A stretch of 64,000 nucleotides of DNA, taken from NCBI GenBank assembly GCA_022385755.1, contig MU278356.1, positions 790,589-854,588 of the forward strand, in the 5' to 3' direction. Below are positions 1-11,109 of this stretch, piece by piece. Made by a program: the position numbers and the translations under genes. This DNA comes from Trametopsis cervina (Eukaryota > Basidiomycota > Agaricomycetes > Polyporales > Irpicaceae). The notes under the pieces are model-generated. The model was not told where the DNA came from. It ran no database searches and saw only the letters and a list, made by a program, of their open reading frames with translations. The stretch's first letter is position 1. Every line of letters starts with the position of its first letter.

Positions 1-226
1 GATGAGAAGCATATAGGATGCTTCAGCTAAATGTTAGCAGCGCAGTAATAGCTACATCTGCAGGTCAGTGTCATCTCTCTGCCAGTCCAACGGACTTGTT
101 GGATTGAGCGAGTTAACGGCGATCTCCGTTGCCCGATCTGCCTCGAGGCTCTGAAATTTCTGGCACAGACTTGTAGGTGCTAGTTTGCAGCACCACCAAT
201 TTACCTTTGCTCTATCATCTCATCTC

Positions 227-1023
227 ATGGCCCCGCCAAAGCCAGCAAAGAAGGCGAAATCGCCGAAGAGAGAGAAGCTTTTCCATCCCCAGTCTAGGAA
301 AGCAGATCAACTTGTGCGAGCACAACATCGCAAGAGCAAACTAGCCGATTTGGCTAAATCTCGCGTGAAGAAATTCGATGTGCAAGGTATGAGACCAGTA
401 TCGAATACTTGATCGCAACTGTCTCATATGAAGCCCTCGAAGCCGATATCTATGGGTTCTTTTTCGCAGCGATGCCACCGGAAGGCGTGCTGACTCTTGA
501 GGATCTGCATACAATCATACGTGAAGTATGGTTGCCTCGCTACGATTCAGAGTTGGAAGAAGAGCGTGCCGCACGCAGGAAAGGCAGACCGAAAAGCACC
601 AAGGAGACTAAAATCGAGGAGCTGAAGCTAAGGGAATCCGAGGAGTATCGGACTGGAATGGGTGCGCACACAGGTGTATTATCATGCACATATCTATTGA
701 CATCACTCTCCCGTCATATAGAGGTCGTCGACTTGACACACCCCGCAAACGTCAAACTATTCCGCGAGTGGGATCAGAAGGAGGCACCCTTTGTTCAGCA
801 GCTCCGTTTTATCCGCATCTTCAGTAGCAATCCCGAAACTTTCACAATTTCGAGACCAGGCAAACACTTCTCCCTCATAAAGCCGACTCTCAAAACCCAT
901 ACACCTGTGGAGGCTCCCCATCAGGACATGGCTGTCGATGGTGACGACGCTGAGGCGCCACTATTACTCGAGCCCCCGGAACGCTTTGCATCTACCATGA
1001 TGACCATGGACGGATCTATCTGA
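227..1023 (+). CDS. TMA16: Translation machinery-associated protein 16 (Tma16-like)
   Basis: Tma16 family members associate with ribosomes or pre-60S particles. By hand splicing, the exons are 227-386, 434-661 and 722-1023, giving 229 aa. The N-terminus is very basic (PKPAKKAKSPKREKLFHPQS) and contains the family-like HPQSRKADQLVR stretch. The middle has EALEADIYGFFF and a basic helix, and after the second intron comes EVVDLTHPANVKLFREWD, the family's most recognisable block. The start at 227 is chosen because the protein N-terminus matches there; an in-frame ATG at 185 lies just upstream and may be 5' UTR. The second intron (662-721) is 60 nt with no in-frame stop, so retention would insert 20 residues. 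The gene converges on the downstream kinase with 140 bp between stops. The family call is from memory of the motifs, not a search. Confidence 0.85.
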
Positions 1024-1163
1024 TTATTCTCTCGCGTGTAGTATGTATGCTTGTAATTTCTGGAGATATAAGTATTGAGATATATAATACAGTCAACGAG
1101 GGTATAAGATGGTTCCTGATCAGACGATACATGCCCAATTAGTCAAGACCAGTCAAGACGGGT

Positions 1164-3579
1164 CTACGCAGCCATTATTACTTCTTCAACCGAATTCTCC
1201 TCTGGTCGGCTCTCCATCGCACATTTGATAGGGGCGGCATCCAGGTCCCACTCGCGCCTCAGCCGGGAGTAGACAAGTTTAAAGCTGGAGTTCGCCCCTT
1301 TCTCCATGACGATATTCATGGCGACCGTGAAACCAGCGATGGCTTGCACCGTGGTCGGAATCTTCATCTCTACTCTGAACTTGACTGCTTTGACTGTGGC
1401 CATAACTCCCGCTGGATCCTTCGCCTCCGGAAGCTTGCACTTGAGCACCCCCATGCCTTCCGTCTGTATGAGCATCACGGACACCCCCATCGTTTCTAGC
1501 AATTTGCGACACTCTCGGCGGGTGATGGCAACGTCTTGCGTAGAGAGCAATTGATAGGCTGTGGGCCCGAACCGGAAGATGTTGCCGAGCCAGTTTCGTC
1601 TAGGCATGGTTGAGTAGAAGTACGAGCTGCCTTCTGTCCGGGCAGAGAAGTCGGAGGATGTTGGCGAGTCGGCGTCGTAGTCTGACCCCATCATCGGCCT
1701 CAGTATGCTGCGTTTCTTGCGCAGATCCGTGGAGGCTGGTTCGACGATGTTGATATGTCTGTCAGCCCGTGCGCTACTGCTCTCAGTCGCGGTGGTTTTG
1801 TTGCTCTTCAATGATGACTTCCTTTCTGGCCACGGTCCATGCGCGACATCCAAGTATGCGACGTTCTCTTTTTCAGCTCGACGGCGGATGCTCAGAGGGC
1901 GAGTCTCCTTGACGTTGGCAACATCCTTGAAGGTATCTTCATCAGGGAGGATGTTCTGAGTTCCTTTGCGAACAGTGAACGGAGTGCCTAGGTCCAACGT
2001 GAGAGGCGGAGGAGAGGGGATGTCCGGCAGTTGTGGTTCACCGCCCCTAGAACGTGGGCGACCTGCGGCATTCAAGAAAGTAAGATGCTCCGCTACTTGA
2101 TTCCAGAAGTACTGAATCTTGTCGTCCTGAGCCCCAGAGACCTCTTCAGAATACCCAGGAGTCGGCGGCTGAACCTGCTCGAAGTCATCATCCTCCTCTG
2201 CGCCAAGCTCCGGAGAGAATATATCTGAGCCAACAGCAGTTATTTGCCGGAAACCATTCGACTCAGGCTCTTGATGTGAGGACAGCGGTGAATCCACGTC
2301 GAAGGCCACCCTCCTAGCCGCGCGGCTGGGAGTAGGAGGGCCAGCGCGAGGAGGAAGATCTTCTATAGCTGCCCTGCGCTGACTACTCTTCTTCTGTTGT
2401 TTCGCTTTGCGCTTCTTCTCAAGTTTCTCTTCATCTTCGTCGTAGTTCTCGAGATGCTTGTCGCGGTAGCGCACGAGAAGATGGTAGACCGCCTTATCCC
2501 ACGTGTTCTTGTCGTTTAAGAGGTTGTCGATCAATTGTTCGTCGGAGATTCCACGCCAAAGAGTTCGAAGGTTGCCAAGAATGTCCAGATCGATATCAGC
2601 GGCACAAGGCAAGGGACGGACAAGTTGGTCGAGACTCGGGGCCTCACAAGCCATGACCTTCGGAGGCTGCGATAAGTAGAAAGGATGTTTCAGGATCTCA
2701 GCGACGGTAATACGCTTCTTGGCATCCTTCTCCAACATCTTCGATATCAAATCCTTGGCCTGAGGGTCCATATCGGTGGGCAAGTTGAATTTGCCAATTC
2801 TAACTTTCTCCAGCAAAGGGATGATATCCTCGTCGTCAAATGGCAGCCTCCCTGTCAACAGCGCATACAGGATAATCCCGCAAGACCATACGTCGGAGAC
2901 AGTGCCATTGTAGGGTTCAGCATTGATGATCTCCGGTGCCGCGTAGTGGGGACTACCACAAGCCGTTTTCAGCATGTCGCTCTTTCCTTGCCACACCGCC
3001 ATTCCAAAGTCCGCTACCTTGATGTTCTTGTTCTTGTCCAGCAGGATGTTCTCTGGCTTCAGGTCGCGGTGGGCAATGTTGAAGCGATGGCAGTAGTCCA
3101 AGGCCGTCATGATCTGCTGGAAGTGGCTCAAGGCTTCGGTCTTGGATAACGGACCCTTGTCGCAGAGATATTCAAAGAGTTCACCGCCTTCGGCATATTC
3201 AAGAATGAGATAAAGTTCGGTAGAGGTCTCCCAGACGTCGTAGAGCCGCAAGATATTCGGATGGTCGATGAGCTTCATAATCACAATCTCACGTTCCAAA
3301 CTGAGGAGGACACGTTCAGCTTCGTCTCCAACGTCGTTCATAGACATTCTGGAATTCAGCAGCATTTGCTTGGAGACAATCTTGACGGCGGCGTGCTGGC
3401 CGGTCTTTGAGTGTCGAGCGATTCTGACTCGTCCTGCGAGGAAATTTAGGACGGAGAATATACAAAAACCGTACTAGCTCACCTGAAGCTCCCTTCCCGA
3501 TAGTCCTGCCGATCTTCCAAAGCCCAATCATCTTCGGGTCATGGTATCTTCGTTGCGAAGTGGCGAAGGCGTCAGACAT
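1164..3579 (-). CDS. GIN4/HSL1/NIM1-type (CAMK-like) serine/threonine kinase
   Basis: This is a cell-cycle or morphogenesis kinase of the family that in yeasts (Gin4, Hsl1, Kcc4, Cdr2) links septins or cell size to mitotic entry. Two exons, 3579-3483 and 3433-1164 (intron 49 nt), give 788 aa. The kinase domain covers roughly residues 18-280: glycine loop IGKGASG spans the intron, followed by VAIK-like AAVKIVSK, catalytic HRDLKPENILLD, DFGMA, APE in YAAPEI, and HPFY at the end. A conserved helical segment follows (LRTLWRGISDEQLIDNLL), then about 300 residues of low-complexity Ser/Pro-rich linker. The last 110 residues (MGVLKCKLPEAKD... FRVEMKIPTTVQAI) resemble a KA1-like membrane-binding domain. 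It diverges from LIG4 across 518 bp. Whether it is GIN4 or HSL1 cannot be decided by eye. Confidence 0.88.
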
Positions 3580-4097
3580 CTCGGAGGCCCGATGCTAGTG
3601 AGTAGATGAAGCTGCTCTGAGAGAAATAATGGTTCAGAAAAGTGAAGCGAAGACTAGTAGTGGACGACAAAGATAGACAGGCGAGAAACCAGGTACGGAC
3701 TGGCTGACTGACAGACGAGGCTGACTGGTCAAAATCAAAATCTCTGGCACTCTTGAAGATTCGCATAGTCTGTTTGTCAGAGTTCATGGCATTGCATAAA
3801 ATGATATCGGACATGGCAGATCAGAATGTTGCGTCGTTGTGCAGATGTATGGGCGGGACGTCGCAGATGTCTGAAGGCCTTGAACTGTGAGCTGCTCAAC
3901 GTGACTGATTAGAGTGTGGTGCTGAGTGACCACCACGTCTCGTCACGTTCACGCGTTTGGACGCGACTTGGAGTCACAACTCCGCTTCCGAGTCCCTTCG
4001 CAACTAACCACGACCCCGACGCCGTGACAATAGTAACCGCTTTTCTCTCTTGACCAGTGTTCGCATTGTCTCTTGAAGTCTGAACGCAAGCAATACT
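3580..4097. promoter_or_regulatory. Shared 5' region between the GIN4-type kinase and LIG4
   Basis: This 518-bp gap separates two divergent starts and has no convincing coding region. It holds an ACGCGT hexamer (3951-3956) followed closely by TGGACGCGAC, the core of MluI cell-cycle-box (MCB) elements bound by MBF in yeasts. A G1/S role is inference only. Confidence 0.45.
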
Positions 4098-7000
4098 ATG
4101 CAGCAACACACCCCAGCACCGTCTGAGTATCAATCTTCACCACCGCCGGAGGAGAGTCAGTCTACGGTGGCGGCGCCAGAGAGCCATCCTCTTGAATACC
4201 CGGCACCTCCTCAAAACGTTGGGAGTGCGCCCTTTTATGTTCTATCGTCATTGTTTGACAAGCTACAATCCGAGAGGAAGCCCGAGAAACGAAGGAAGCT
4301 GTTGGATTCTTGGTTCAACGTGCGCCTTTGAGAGGCCGTTGGGGTCTCATCGTATACTCATATACCAACGTTTAGCATTGGCGTGAAGAGAAAGGATTCG
4401 ACTTGTACCCGGTGCTGCGCCTTATTCTGCCTCAGGCAAGTATGGCGCGTTTCTGCCTGTGACTTTCTCCAATCCTATTGCCATGCAGAAAGACCGAGAA
4501 CGGTCTGTGTACGGTCTAAAAGAAAAGAATCTAGCCAAGATATATATCAAGCTCATTCCTCTGGGAAGACAAGACACAGATGCGATCAGGCTACTCAATT
4601 GGAAGAAACCGTCAGATAGATTTGTATGCATCTTCTTCGTGAGGTGTTGAGCAGACCTGAAGATTTGAAACCCAGGTATCCTCAGGAGATTTTCCCAACG
4701 TTCTGTACGAGGTTGTGTCAAAGCGTTCCTCGGTTATTCAAGGTTCATTATCGATCGACGAATTGAACGACAGTCTCGATATGTTGTCCCAGAACATGGG
4801 CAAGTCGTACGTATCATCTTTCTCATAAGTAAGCCGGTATCCTAAGTGTAACTACTAGGGACATACAGTCGAAGATCATGCAACGCGTTTATAACAGAAC
4901 CACACCAGAGGAACAGCGCTGGATAGTCCGCATTATTTTGAAAGGTGAGTTATTACGCTGTTGTATTGACATACGAATATTAACTGGCGTTGGTAGACAT
5001 GGTGATATCTGTGAAGGAGACCACAGTGTTCTCCGTCTTCCATCCCGATGCTCACGATCTATTCAACACGTGCTCCGATCTTAAGAAGATAGCATGGGAA
5101 CTCTGGGACCCCAAGAGACGGCTGAATGAGCAGGTAACAACTTTATTCGTCAGCTTTACTGTATCTTTCTAGACGAGATCCATGTACAGGACAAATCCGT
5201 CCAACTATTCCGTGCGTTTGCCCCCATGCTATGCAAGCGAACTATGGGCAAGGCCGAGGAGTCAGTCAAGGAGATGCAAGGCAGCAAGTTTATAATCGAA
5301 GAAAAGCACGACGGAGAACGGATTCAATTACATAAACGAGGCAACGAATATTTCTACTGCTCCAGGTACCTTATTTCCGTGTGAAATTTTGGTAGCTACT
5401 CTGACATTCTTCACAGAAAGGGAAAGGATTATACGTACCTGTACGGTAAACATGTGGGATCAGGCAGCCTGACTCCATTTATTGATGGAGTATTCGATTC
5501 ACGCGTTGAGGAGTGAGTGAACCGAATGGGGATGTTTCAATATCTCATTCCACTTTTGTCCCTCAGTATCATCCTCGATGGTGAAATGTTGGTTTGGGAC
5601 CCTGTGTCTGAGCGCAACTTGCCATTCGGCACACTGAAAACCGCTGCACTTGGTGAGTCCCTCGGTCATGTTTCATTGCGTCCTCTCATTTGTCCGAACA
5701 GACAAGTCCAAGGCAGATCTCAATCCTCGACCTTGCTGTGCGTACAATATTTGTAACCTTTCGCCGCATATCTCATATTTCACAGTCAAAGTCTTCGACC
5801 TTCTATATTTGAATGGCATGTCACTTACTCACAGGTCCCTGAAATTCCGCAAACGCAATCTGAAAACATGTATATCACCGGTCAAGGGCCGAATTGAGCT
5901 GACTACCGAGTTTACGGGCAAAACAGCTCAAGATGTACGCACGCGCATGGAGGAGATTGTCGCACAGAGAGGCGAAGGTCTTGTCCTGAAACACCCAGAG
6001 TCCGAATATGTGCTGAACGGGCGCAACAAGGACTGGATCAAGGTGAATAGTAGAGAGACACATTCGAATGCGCGCTAATCGAGTGCTGTTCCTAGATTAA
6101 GCCAGAGTACATGGTACGCACGAATTCTGCGGGAACGTACATATCCTAACATCATGTACAGGACAGTATGGGCGAAAGTGTGGACGTACTTGTCGTTGGT
6201 GCGTACACTAATTTCTCCCCAGAACAATGACATTAATTTGAATAGCTGGAAACTACGGAACTGGGCGGCGCGCGGGAGGTGTTTCAACCTTAATCTGTGC
6301 CGTACGCGAGGATCGAAGACGGGAGGATACCGACGATGATGAGATCAAGTATGGTTGTATTCGTTATTGATACATATGCACGCTAAGTACTCGTACAGGT
6401 ACAGCAGCTTCGTTCGGATTGGCACCGGTTTTACATTCGCGGACTATATTTGGATAAGGCAGAAGCCCTGGAAGACTTGGGACCCCAAGAAACCCCCTCC
6501 GTTCTACTTGACTTCGAGGCGGGGTCAAGATGATAAGGGCGACGTGTACTTAGAGCCTGAGCAGTAAGCCTCTCATGAACCTGCCTTCTTTCACACACAC
6601 ATATATCCCCCATTCAGCTCTTTCATCATAAAGGTCAAGGCTGCCGAGATCACTGCTTCAGGTCAGTGGCATGTTGGGTAGTTGTACCCATTGTCTCTCT
6701 GAACTCTGCTATAGATTTGTACCATCTGGGCTACACTATGAGGTTTCCACGTGCTACTCAGATCCGGGACGACCTCAATATTGCAGACTGTATGACGGCC
6801 ACAGCTATTTTTGAGCAGATGCGCTCTATACGCAAGCGGAAAGAGGAGAAGGATGATACGTATGTTGAGTTCACCACCAGAGTTCAGTGTTGTACTGACA
6901 AGCGAACAGGAAAGCGAAAAAGAAGCGCAAGGTTACCGCTGCTGTGAGTTGTCTGTCGTGGCCCTCTTTCACCACGCCTGATTATTCAAATGATTCTTAG

Positions 7001-8624
7001 CCTTCACTCCTACCCCAATATCAAAGTACATCCATGAAAGACGTGGAAGAAGAGACTAACTTGTTTCAAGGGAGGAGGTTCAGTATGTTGGACAATTTCA
7101 TAAGTTCTACAATGCACTGAGTTATGGTTAGTGGTAGCGTCTGATCCAAAATCTAAAACCGGTGATGCAGACAAAGTAGCGTTGCAGAAGCTGTAAGTTC
7201 TTTCAGCCTTTCGTCGGATGATATCATCGTTTTAACATCTACTTCAGAATCAAGGCCAACGGCGAAGTGTGCCTGCAGGTGTTGAACCCCAGGAGACACG
7301 AGAACGACATGGTAGTGTACGGCGGGAGTATAACGCGTACGTATAGGAAATAATGATATCGACCTCATACTGATGTTGCCCTATGAAGCATATGACATCA
7401 AGCTGATTATGCAAAGGGGGGTTTTCGACGTCATCCGCCCATCGTGGATAGAGACATGCGTCGCGAAAGGCAAACTTGTACCTATGGCCAAGAAGTACGC
7501 TCAATCTCACCCTCTGGGACGTGTATGTTGGTGCTTATCATGTTCTACTGTGTAGATTCTTCTTCCATGCCACAGAAAACCGCAAGAACGACCCAGATTT
7601 CGATGTCGAAGTAGAAAGCGAGGTTGATGACGACTCAGAGACCGAGCCAGAGGAGATGGATGTCGACCAAGAAGCATCCGTGACGGCGGAAACATCAACA
7701 ACACGGGCTACCAGGTCATCTGAGGAGAGTCAGATAGACCCATCTTTGGCGGACTGGTTCGAAGTAGACAGTAAAGATGCCGAGCCGGCTATACTTGGAG
7801 AAGATGATGGCGACAGTGAAACAGAGCCAGAGTCGGATAATATGGACGTGCAAGACTTGGATGCGGATATCGAAGATCCAGATGATGACGATTGGTACAA
7901 TTTCCCCACCGGCAAGGTAGATAACAAAGATTTGGTTGATGATGCAGCAATTTACTAAACATCCTCAATGTAGGAAGTATCTCAAAGCCAAAGCCAAGTG
8001 CAGGAAATAGCACAGGAGGCAGCACAAGAGGCACCACAGGAGATAGAACAGATGGGTGAGAACGAAGACGCGATGGAGTATGACCAGGAGTCTATATTCA
8101 AGCACTTGTTAGTCCTCGATGTCTCGGTCGATCCGGATTATTTTGACGGTGTACTTGCAGGTGCTTTTATCTCGACACGCCCAGTAATGCACGCAAGAAT
8201 GCAATGGTCGTGCAGCCGAAGCATGAAGAAGCTATCGAGAAGACGTACGTATCGCTGCGTAGAAATACCTGAACGAGTACTCATTCTCCCGTAGCTTCGA
8301 GGACGTTGCCACTGTTATCACAACTAACGGCGGGAAGATCGTGGAACTAGACGATCCGAAATTGACGCATATTCTGTTGGACAGACGAGACACAACACGA
8401 CGGCTCGAGCTTTCCAAACGTACTTCAAAGTTAGTCCATCTAGTCAGTTGTCTTGCTTCATGCGCTCACACCTACTGTCAGACCGAGACGTCGTAATCTT
8501 GTATTGGCTGACTTCATCACAGCATGTGTCGAAGAAGACACTCTACTGGATGAGGATGGTGAGCAAAATTGATCAGGCACGGCGGTCGTATTGCTAACGC
8601 TGCAATATAGGTTTTGCACCGTAG
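4098..8624 (+). CDS. LIG4: DNA ligase IV (non-homologous end joining)
   Basis: This ATP-dependent ligase seals double-strand breaks with an XRCC4/Lif1 partner. The gene is split into many short exons; the first are 4098-4319, 4376-4435, 4489-4623 and 4676 onward. The N-terminal DNA-binding domain contains LYPVLRLILPQ and KDRERSVYGLKEKNLAKIYI. The adenylation core has the lysine motif EEKHDGER (near 5298-5325), GEMLVWD, FDLLYLNG, EGLVLKHPES and DWIKVKPEYM. The OB-fold part has GNYGTGRRAGG. The C-terminus has two BRCT-like regions (about 7060-7560 and 8095-8610) separated by a highly acidic linker; the second ends DFITACVEEDTLLDEDGFAP. The stop lies in a final 14-nt exon (8611-8624). One intron (4436-4488) appears to use a GC donor. 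Expected length is near 1,000 aa, close to other fungal Lig4 proteins. Confidence 0.93.
4436..4488 (+). other. GC-AG intron in LIG4
   Basis: Exon 2 ends CTG CCT CAG and is followed by gcaagt, the usual form of a GC donor; the intron ends ccatgcag. Only this splice keeps the conserved LILPQ-KDRER reading frame. The nearest GT (gtatgg, starting at 4440) would shift the frame. The intron is 53 nt. Confidence 0.75.
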
Positions 8625-8823
8625 GGCCGATGTGTTCTCTCTCGTACTTTTTACATGCCCACCGAGGTTGCATATTGTTTGGGAATATAGGAGTTTTGGT
8701 ACAATTGAGTTCTGCTGTCTGTCATGTCTCTGAGTAACTGCTAGTACTGCAAGTGTCGCAGACATTACTGCAATAACTTCTTCACCGAGTTCGTCGGCTC
8801 GGCGCCATCGGACTTCGCGGTTC

Positions 8824-8841
8824 AAGCTTGAATTCAAGCTT
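8824..8841. repeat. 18-bp perfect palindrome
   Basis: AAGCTTGAATTCAAGCTT equals its own reverse complement. It overlaps a second 12-bp palindrome (TTCAAGCTTGAA, 8821-8832) and ends one base before a 40-bp palindrome. Confidence 0.95.
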
Positions 8842-8842
8842 T

Positions 8843-8882
8843 CTTCAATGTAGGACTTGAACGTTCAAGTCCTACATTGAAG
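8843..8882. repeat. 40-bp perfect inverted repeat without spacer
   Basis: The left arm reads CTTCAATGTAGGACTTGAAC and the right arm is its exact reverse complement, with the centre between 8862 and 8863. Flanking bases 8842 and 8883 do not pair, so the palindrome is exactly 40 bp. It could form a hairpin in RNA or a cruciform in DNA. No target-site duplication or transposase is seen next to it. Confidence 0.95.
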
Positions 8883-9260
8883 CAATCTTGTGGAAGTGCG
8901 CACAATCGGCAATCCGTTCAAGAATCTCATCGCTCATGATTGCTCCTGCGCTCAAGTCTTGGAGAGCCTACAACCCGTATCGGGCATCCATTTTCTTTCG
9001 GCGGAAGTCATTCAATACGCACCAAAATTTGAAGTATTCAGCTTCTAACGTGAAGTTTAGCAGTTGATTCCGTCTGGCAGGAGCAATAGCTGCTGGTATA
9101 TCCGTCTGTTCCTCCATTGAAAGATCGTCTTGTACTCCTGGAAAATATCGGGAAGAACTGGCTCGAAGATCCCTGAGGATGGCAGGAGCACAAGTCGCAC
9201 AGCTCGTGCCTGAACCCCGATCTAAGGTTAGCATTGTGGCGTCTCCGACGCCTCACGTGC

Positions 9261-9267
9261 TATAATA
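9261..9267 (+). promoter_or_regulatory. TATA-like box of the F-box gene
   Basis: TATAATA sits 166 bp upstream of the ATG at 9427 but only 19 bp before another in-frame ATG at 9280. A TATA box this close argues that 9280 is not the start. A plausible 5'-UTR intron follows (9341-9401: gtaatg donor, ctaac branch, ttacag acceptor). Confidence 0.45.
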
Positions 9268-9426
9268 GCGCGACTTTCCATGGCCAATGGGCGATCAACT
9301 CGACCTCTACCATCCACTATAGACTCAGAATATTTCCAGTGTAATGTGAACAATTATATGCCTATAACATCTTCAGCTACTAACCAGATTTCTATTTACA
9401 GCTGCGAAATAGTCGTCATCACTGCG

Positions 9427-10809
9427 ATGGAGAACATGGACACTGTGGCCCAACCTTCTCGGGCGGCTATCTCCTTGTGGCCGGACGAGCTTCTGGATGC
9501 CGTGTTCCGAACTGTGGACTACAAGACTTTTGATGGATGTGTCCTTCTCCGTACCTGCTCTTTAGTCTGTCGTCGGTGGCGGCCTCTCGCGCAGCACTAT
9601 ACCTTCCGGTATCTGTGCCTCCGACTGATCCTTAAAGATCGCTCATTGACCGCCTTTTACCGATTTCTAAATGCCTCTCCACATATCTGCTCACATGTCC
9701 GCGACCTCGCAATCCTATCTTGGAATTTTAGGATCATCCTTACGATCGACCTACGCTTCCTGAGACGCTTGTTACTGTTGCTGCCGCGATTGGAATCATT
9801 TTCACTGGACAATTATAGGCTTGAGTGTAATGGCCAATTGCCTAATAGCCCCTTTCCTACTACGGTGGATCCCAGGCAGCTATTTTCAACAGAAATCACC
9901 CATGGTTCACTGCCCAATCACCCTCTTGCTACCACACTGGAGCTCAAGCAGCTTTCTCTAACAGACATCACCGCTACTGGACTCCCTTTCTACGATGGCT
10001 TCCTGGCACTTTTGCGGCTGTTCCCCGCCGTGGACGTACTCAAGCTGGGATCCATCAGGCCAGCCAGATTAGCGTCGATACTTGACGAGGATATCACGCA
10101 TGGCGCACCCTACCCACCCATCAAGCGTCTTGCAGTCGAGGTTACCTCCGATTTGGGCTTCTGGGAAGGGGGGAAGTTGGCGGAGATTCTCGCACCGTCC
10201 AACAACCTGAACACCCTGCGTGCTGTGGAACTAGAATGCCGCTCGTTGCATGGCCTTGTGGGATGCAATGCAATTCTGTCACAGCTCCCTCGTGCGCTGG
10301 ATGAGTTGGAAATCTCCGTTTATTTATCCCCGTCGTCTCTGGCCAACAATGAAACGCTTGAAAACCTGACAACCCGTTTATCGACATTCACCTCTCTGCA
10401 TTGCTTCGCATTCGGTGGGTATCCAAAATACTGCAATAGTGCCGTAACTGCTCTCCAATGCCTCACCACCATCGCGGCCGTGCTTTCATCTGTACCCGCT
10501 AATCTTGCCCATGTGAAGTTCGAGGTGCGCAACGTTCTGTTGTACGAAGTATCATGGGAGTCGATTCGCGCGGCATGCCGTCGATTCCGCGACATCGTTT
10601 CCATTACGGTGTACATGGCGGGCGTGGGCGACGTGGAAGCCTTGTGCGGGGAAATGGCAGAGTTTGCAGAGCGAGGCATTCTATACATAGATTATGGGCC
10701 TTTGGAATGCTCTCAGTTACGCAGGGAAGCGTCAGATTTGGCAAGGCGAGGTGCTATGTATGTAGACAATGACCCTTACGAGACCCTTCGATTCCCCCCA
10801 GCTATGTGA
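9427..10809 (+). CDS. F-box-like protein
   Basis: This single-exon gene encodes 460 aa. The N-terminal segment ISLWPDELLDAVFRTVDYKTF...LRTCSLVCRRWRPLAQ has the spacing of an F-box (residues about 15-55), which in this family docks Skp1 and recruits substrates to SCF ubiquitin ligases. The rest is leucine-rich in the irregular manner of mushroom F-box proteins; no substrate can be named. I choose 9427 over the in-frame ATG at 9280 because of the upstream TATA and splice signals; with 9280 the protein would be 509 aa. It contains a tandem 24-residue duplication (see the repeat at 9838-9981). Confidence 0.8.
   Translation: MENMDTVAQPSRAAISLWPDELLDAVFRTVDYKTFDGCVLLRTCSLVCRRWRPLAQHYTFRYLCLRLILKDRSLTAFYRFLNASPHICSHVRDLAILSWNFRIILTIDLRFLRRLLLLLPRLESFSLDNYRLECNGQLPNSPFPTTVDPRQLFSTEITHGSLPNHPLATTLELKQLSLTDITATGLPFYDGFLALLRLFPAVDVLKLGSIRPARLASILDEDITHGAPYPPIKRLAVEVTSDLGFWEGGKLAEILAPSNNLNTLRAVELECRSLHGLVGCNAILSQLPRALDELEISVYLSPSSLANNETLENLTTRLSTFTSLHCFAFGGYPKYCNSAVTALQCLTTIAAVLSSVPANLAHVKFEVRNVLLYEVSWESIRAACRRFRDIVSITVYMAGVGDVEALCGEMAEFAERGILYIDYGPLECSQLRREASDLARRGAMYVDNDPYETLRFPPAM
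9838..9981 (+). repeat. In-frame tandem duplication, two 72-nt units
   Basis: Two adjacent 24-codon units, 9838-9909 and 9910-9981, translate as LPNSPFPTTVDPRQL... and LPNHPLATTLELKQL.... They align without gaps; the DNA has diverged, so the duplication is not recent. Confidence 0.7.
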
Positions 10810-11109
10810 ACTGCAAAGTTCTTACGCTGTATCCGACAAAGGCCACTCCGGGCAGTAGATAGTGTGCTGGAATGCAAGATAATACAAAGGTGTGAGATAT
10901 AGAGTGTGAACAAACAACAACACGACTAGCTGAAGCAACAAGTTCAAGCGACACAAAGCGATGGGACAGAAGAGACAAACTACGATAGTCATGAGTGGTC
11001 GTGAGAATATGACTAAGGGGCACTATCCAGTTGTGCTTGGTGAATAGACAGATACAAATGACGATAGGAAAAGAGGTCTGAACAAATAGTGAGGTGCATC
11101 GTACAGGGG
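10810..11109. other. Intergenic gap between two convergent genes
   Basis: This stretch lies between the stop codons of the F-box gene (plus) and the forkhead gene (minus). I see only 3'-UTR-like sequence and no domain-bearing frame. Confidence 0.6.

Larger units (their letters stand above)
8625..9260. other. Intergenic region with palindrome cluster
   Basis: This gap lies between the LIG4 stop and the next promoter. It holds the two perfect palindromes annotated separately. Open frames here (for example minus strand 8968-9234, 88 codons) have no recognisable domains and I do not call them genes. Confidence 0.5.

Noticed and set aside
7476..7958. Separate acidic protein
   Set aside because: It is the acidic linker between the two LIG4 BRCT regions; frame and neighbours fit the ligase.
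8968..9234. 88-codon minus-strand frame next to the palindromes
   Set aside because: No domain, no splice or promoter signal. It is kept as intergenic.
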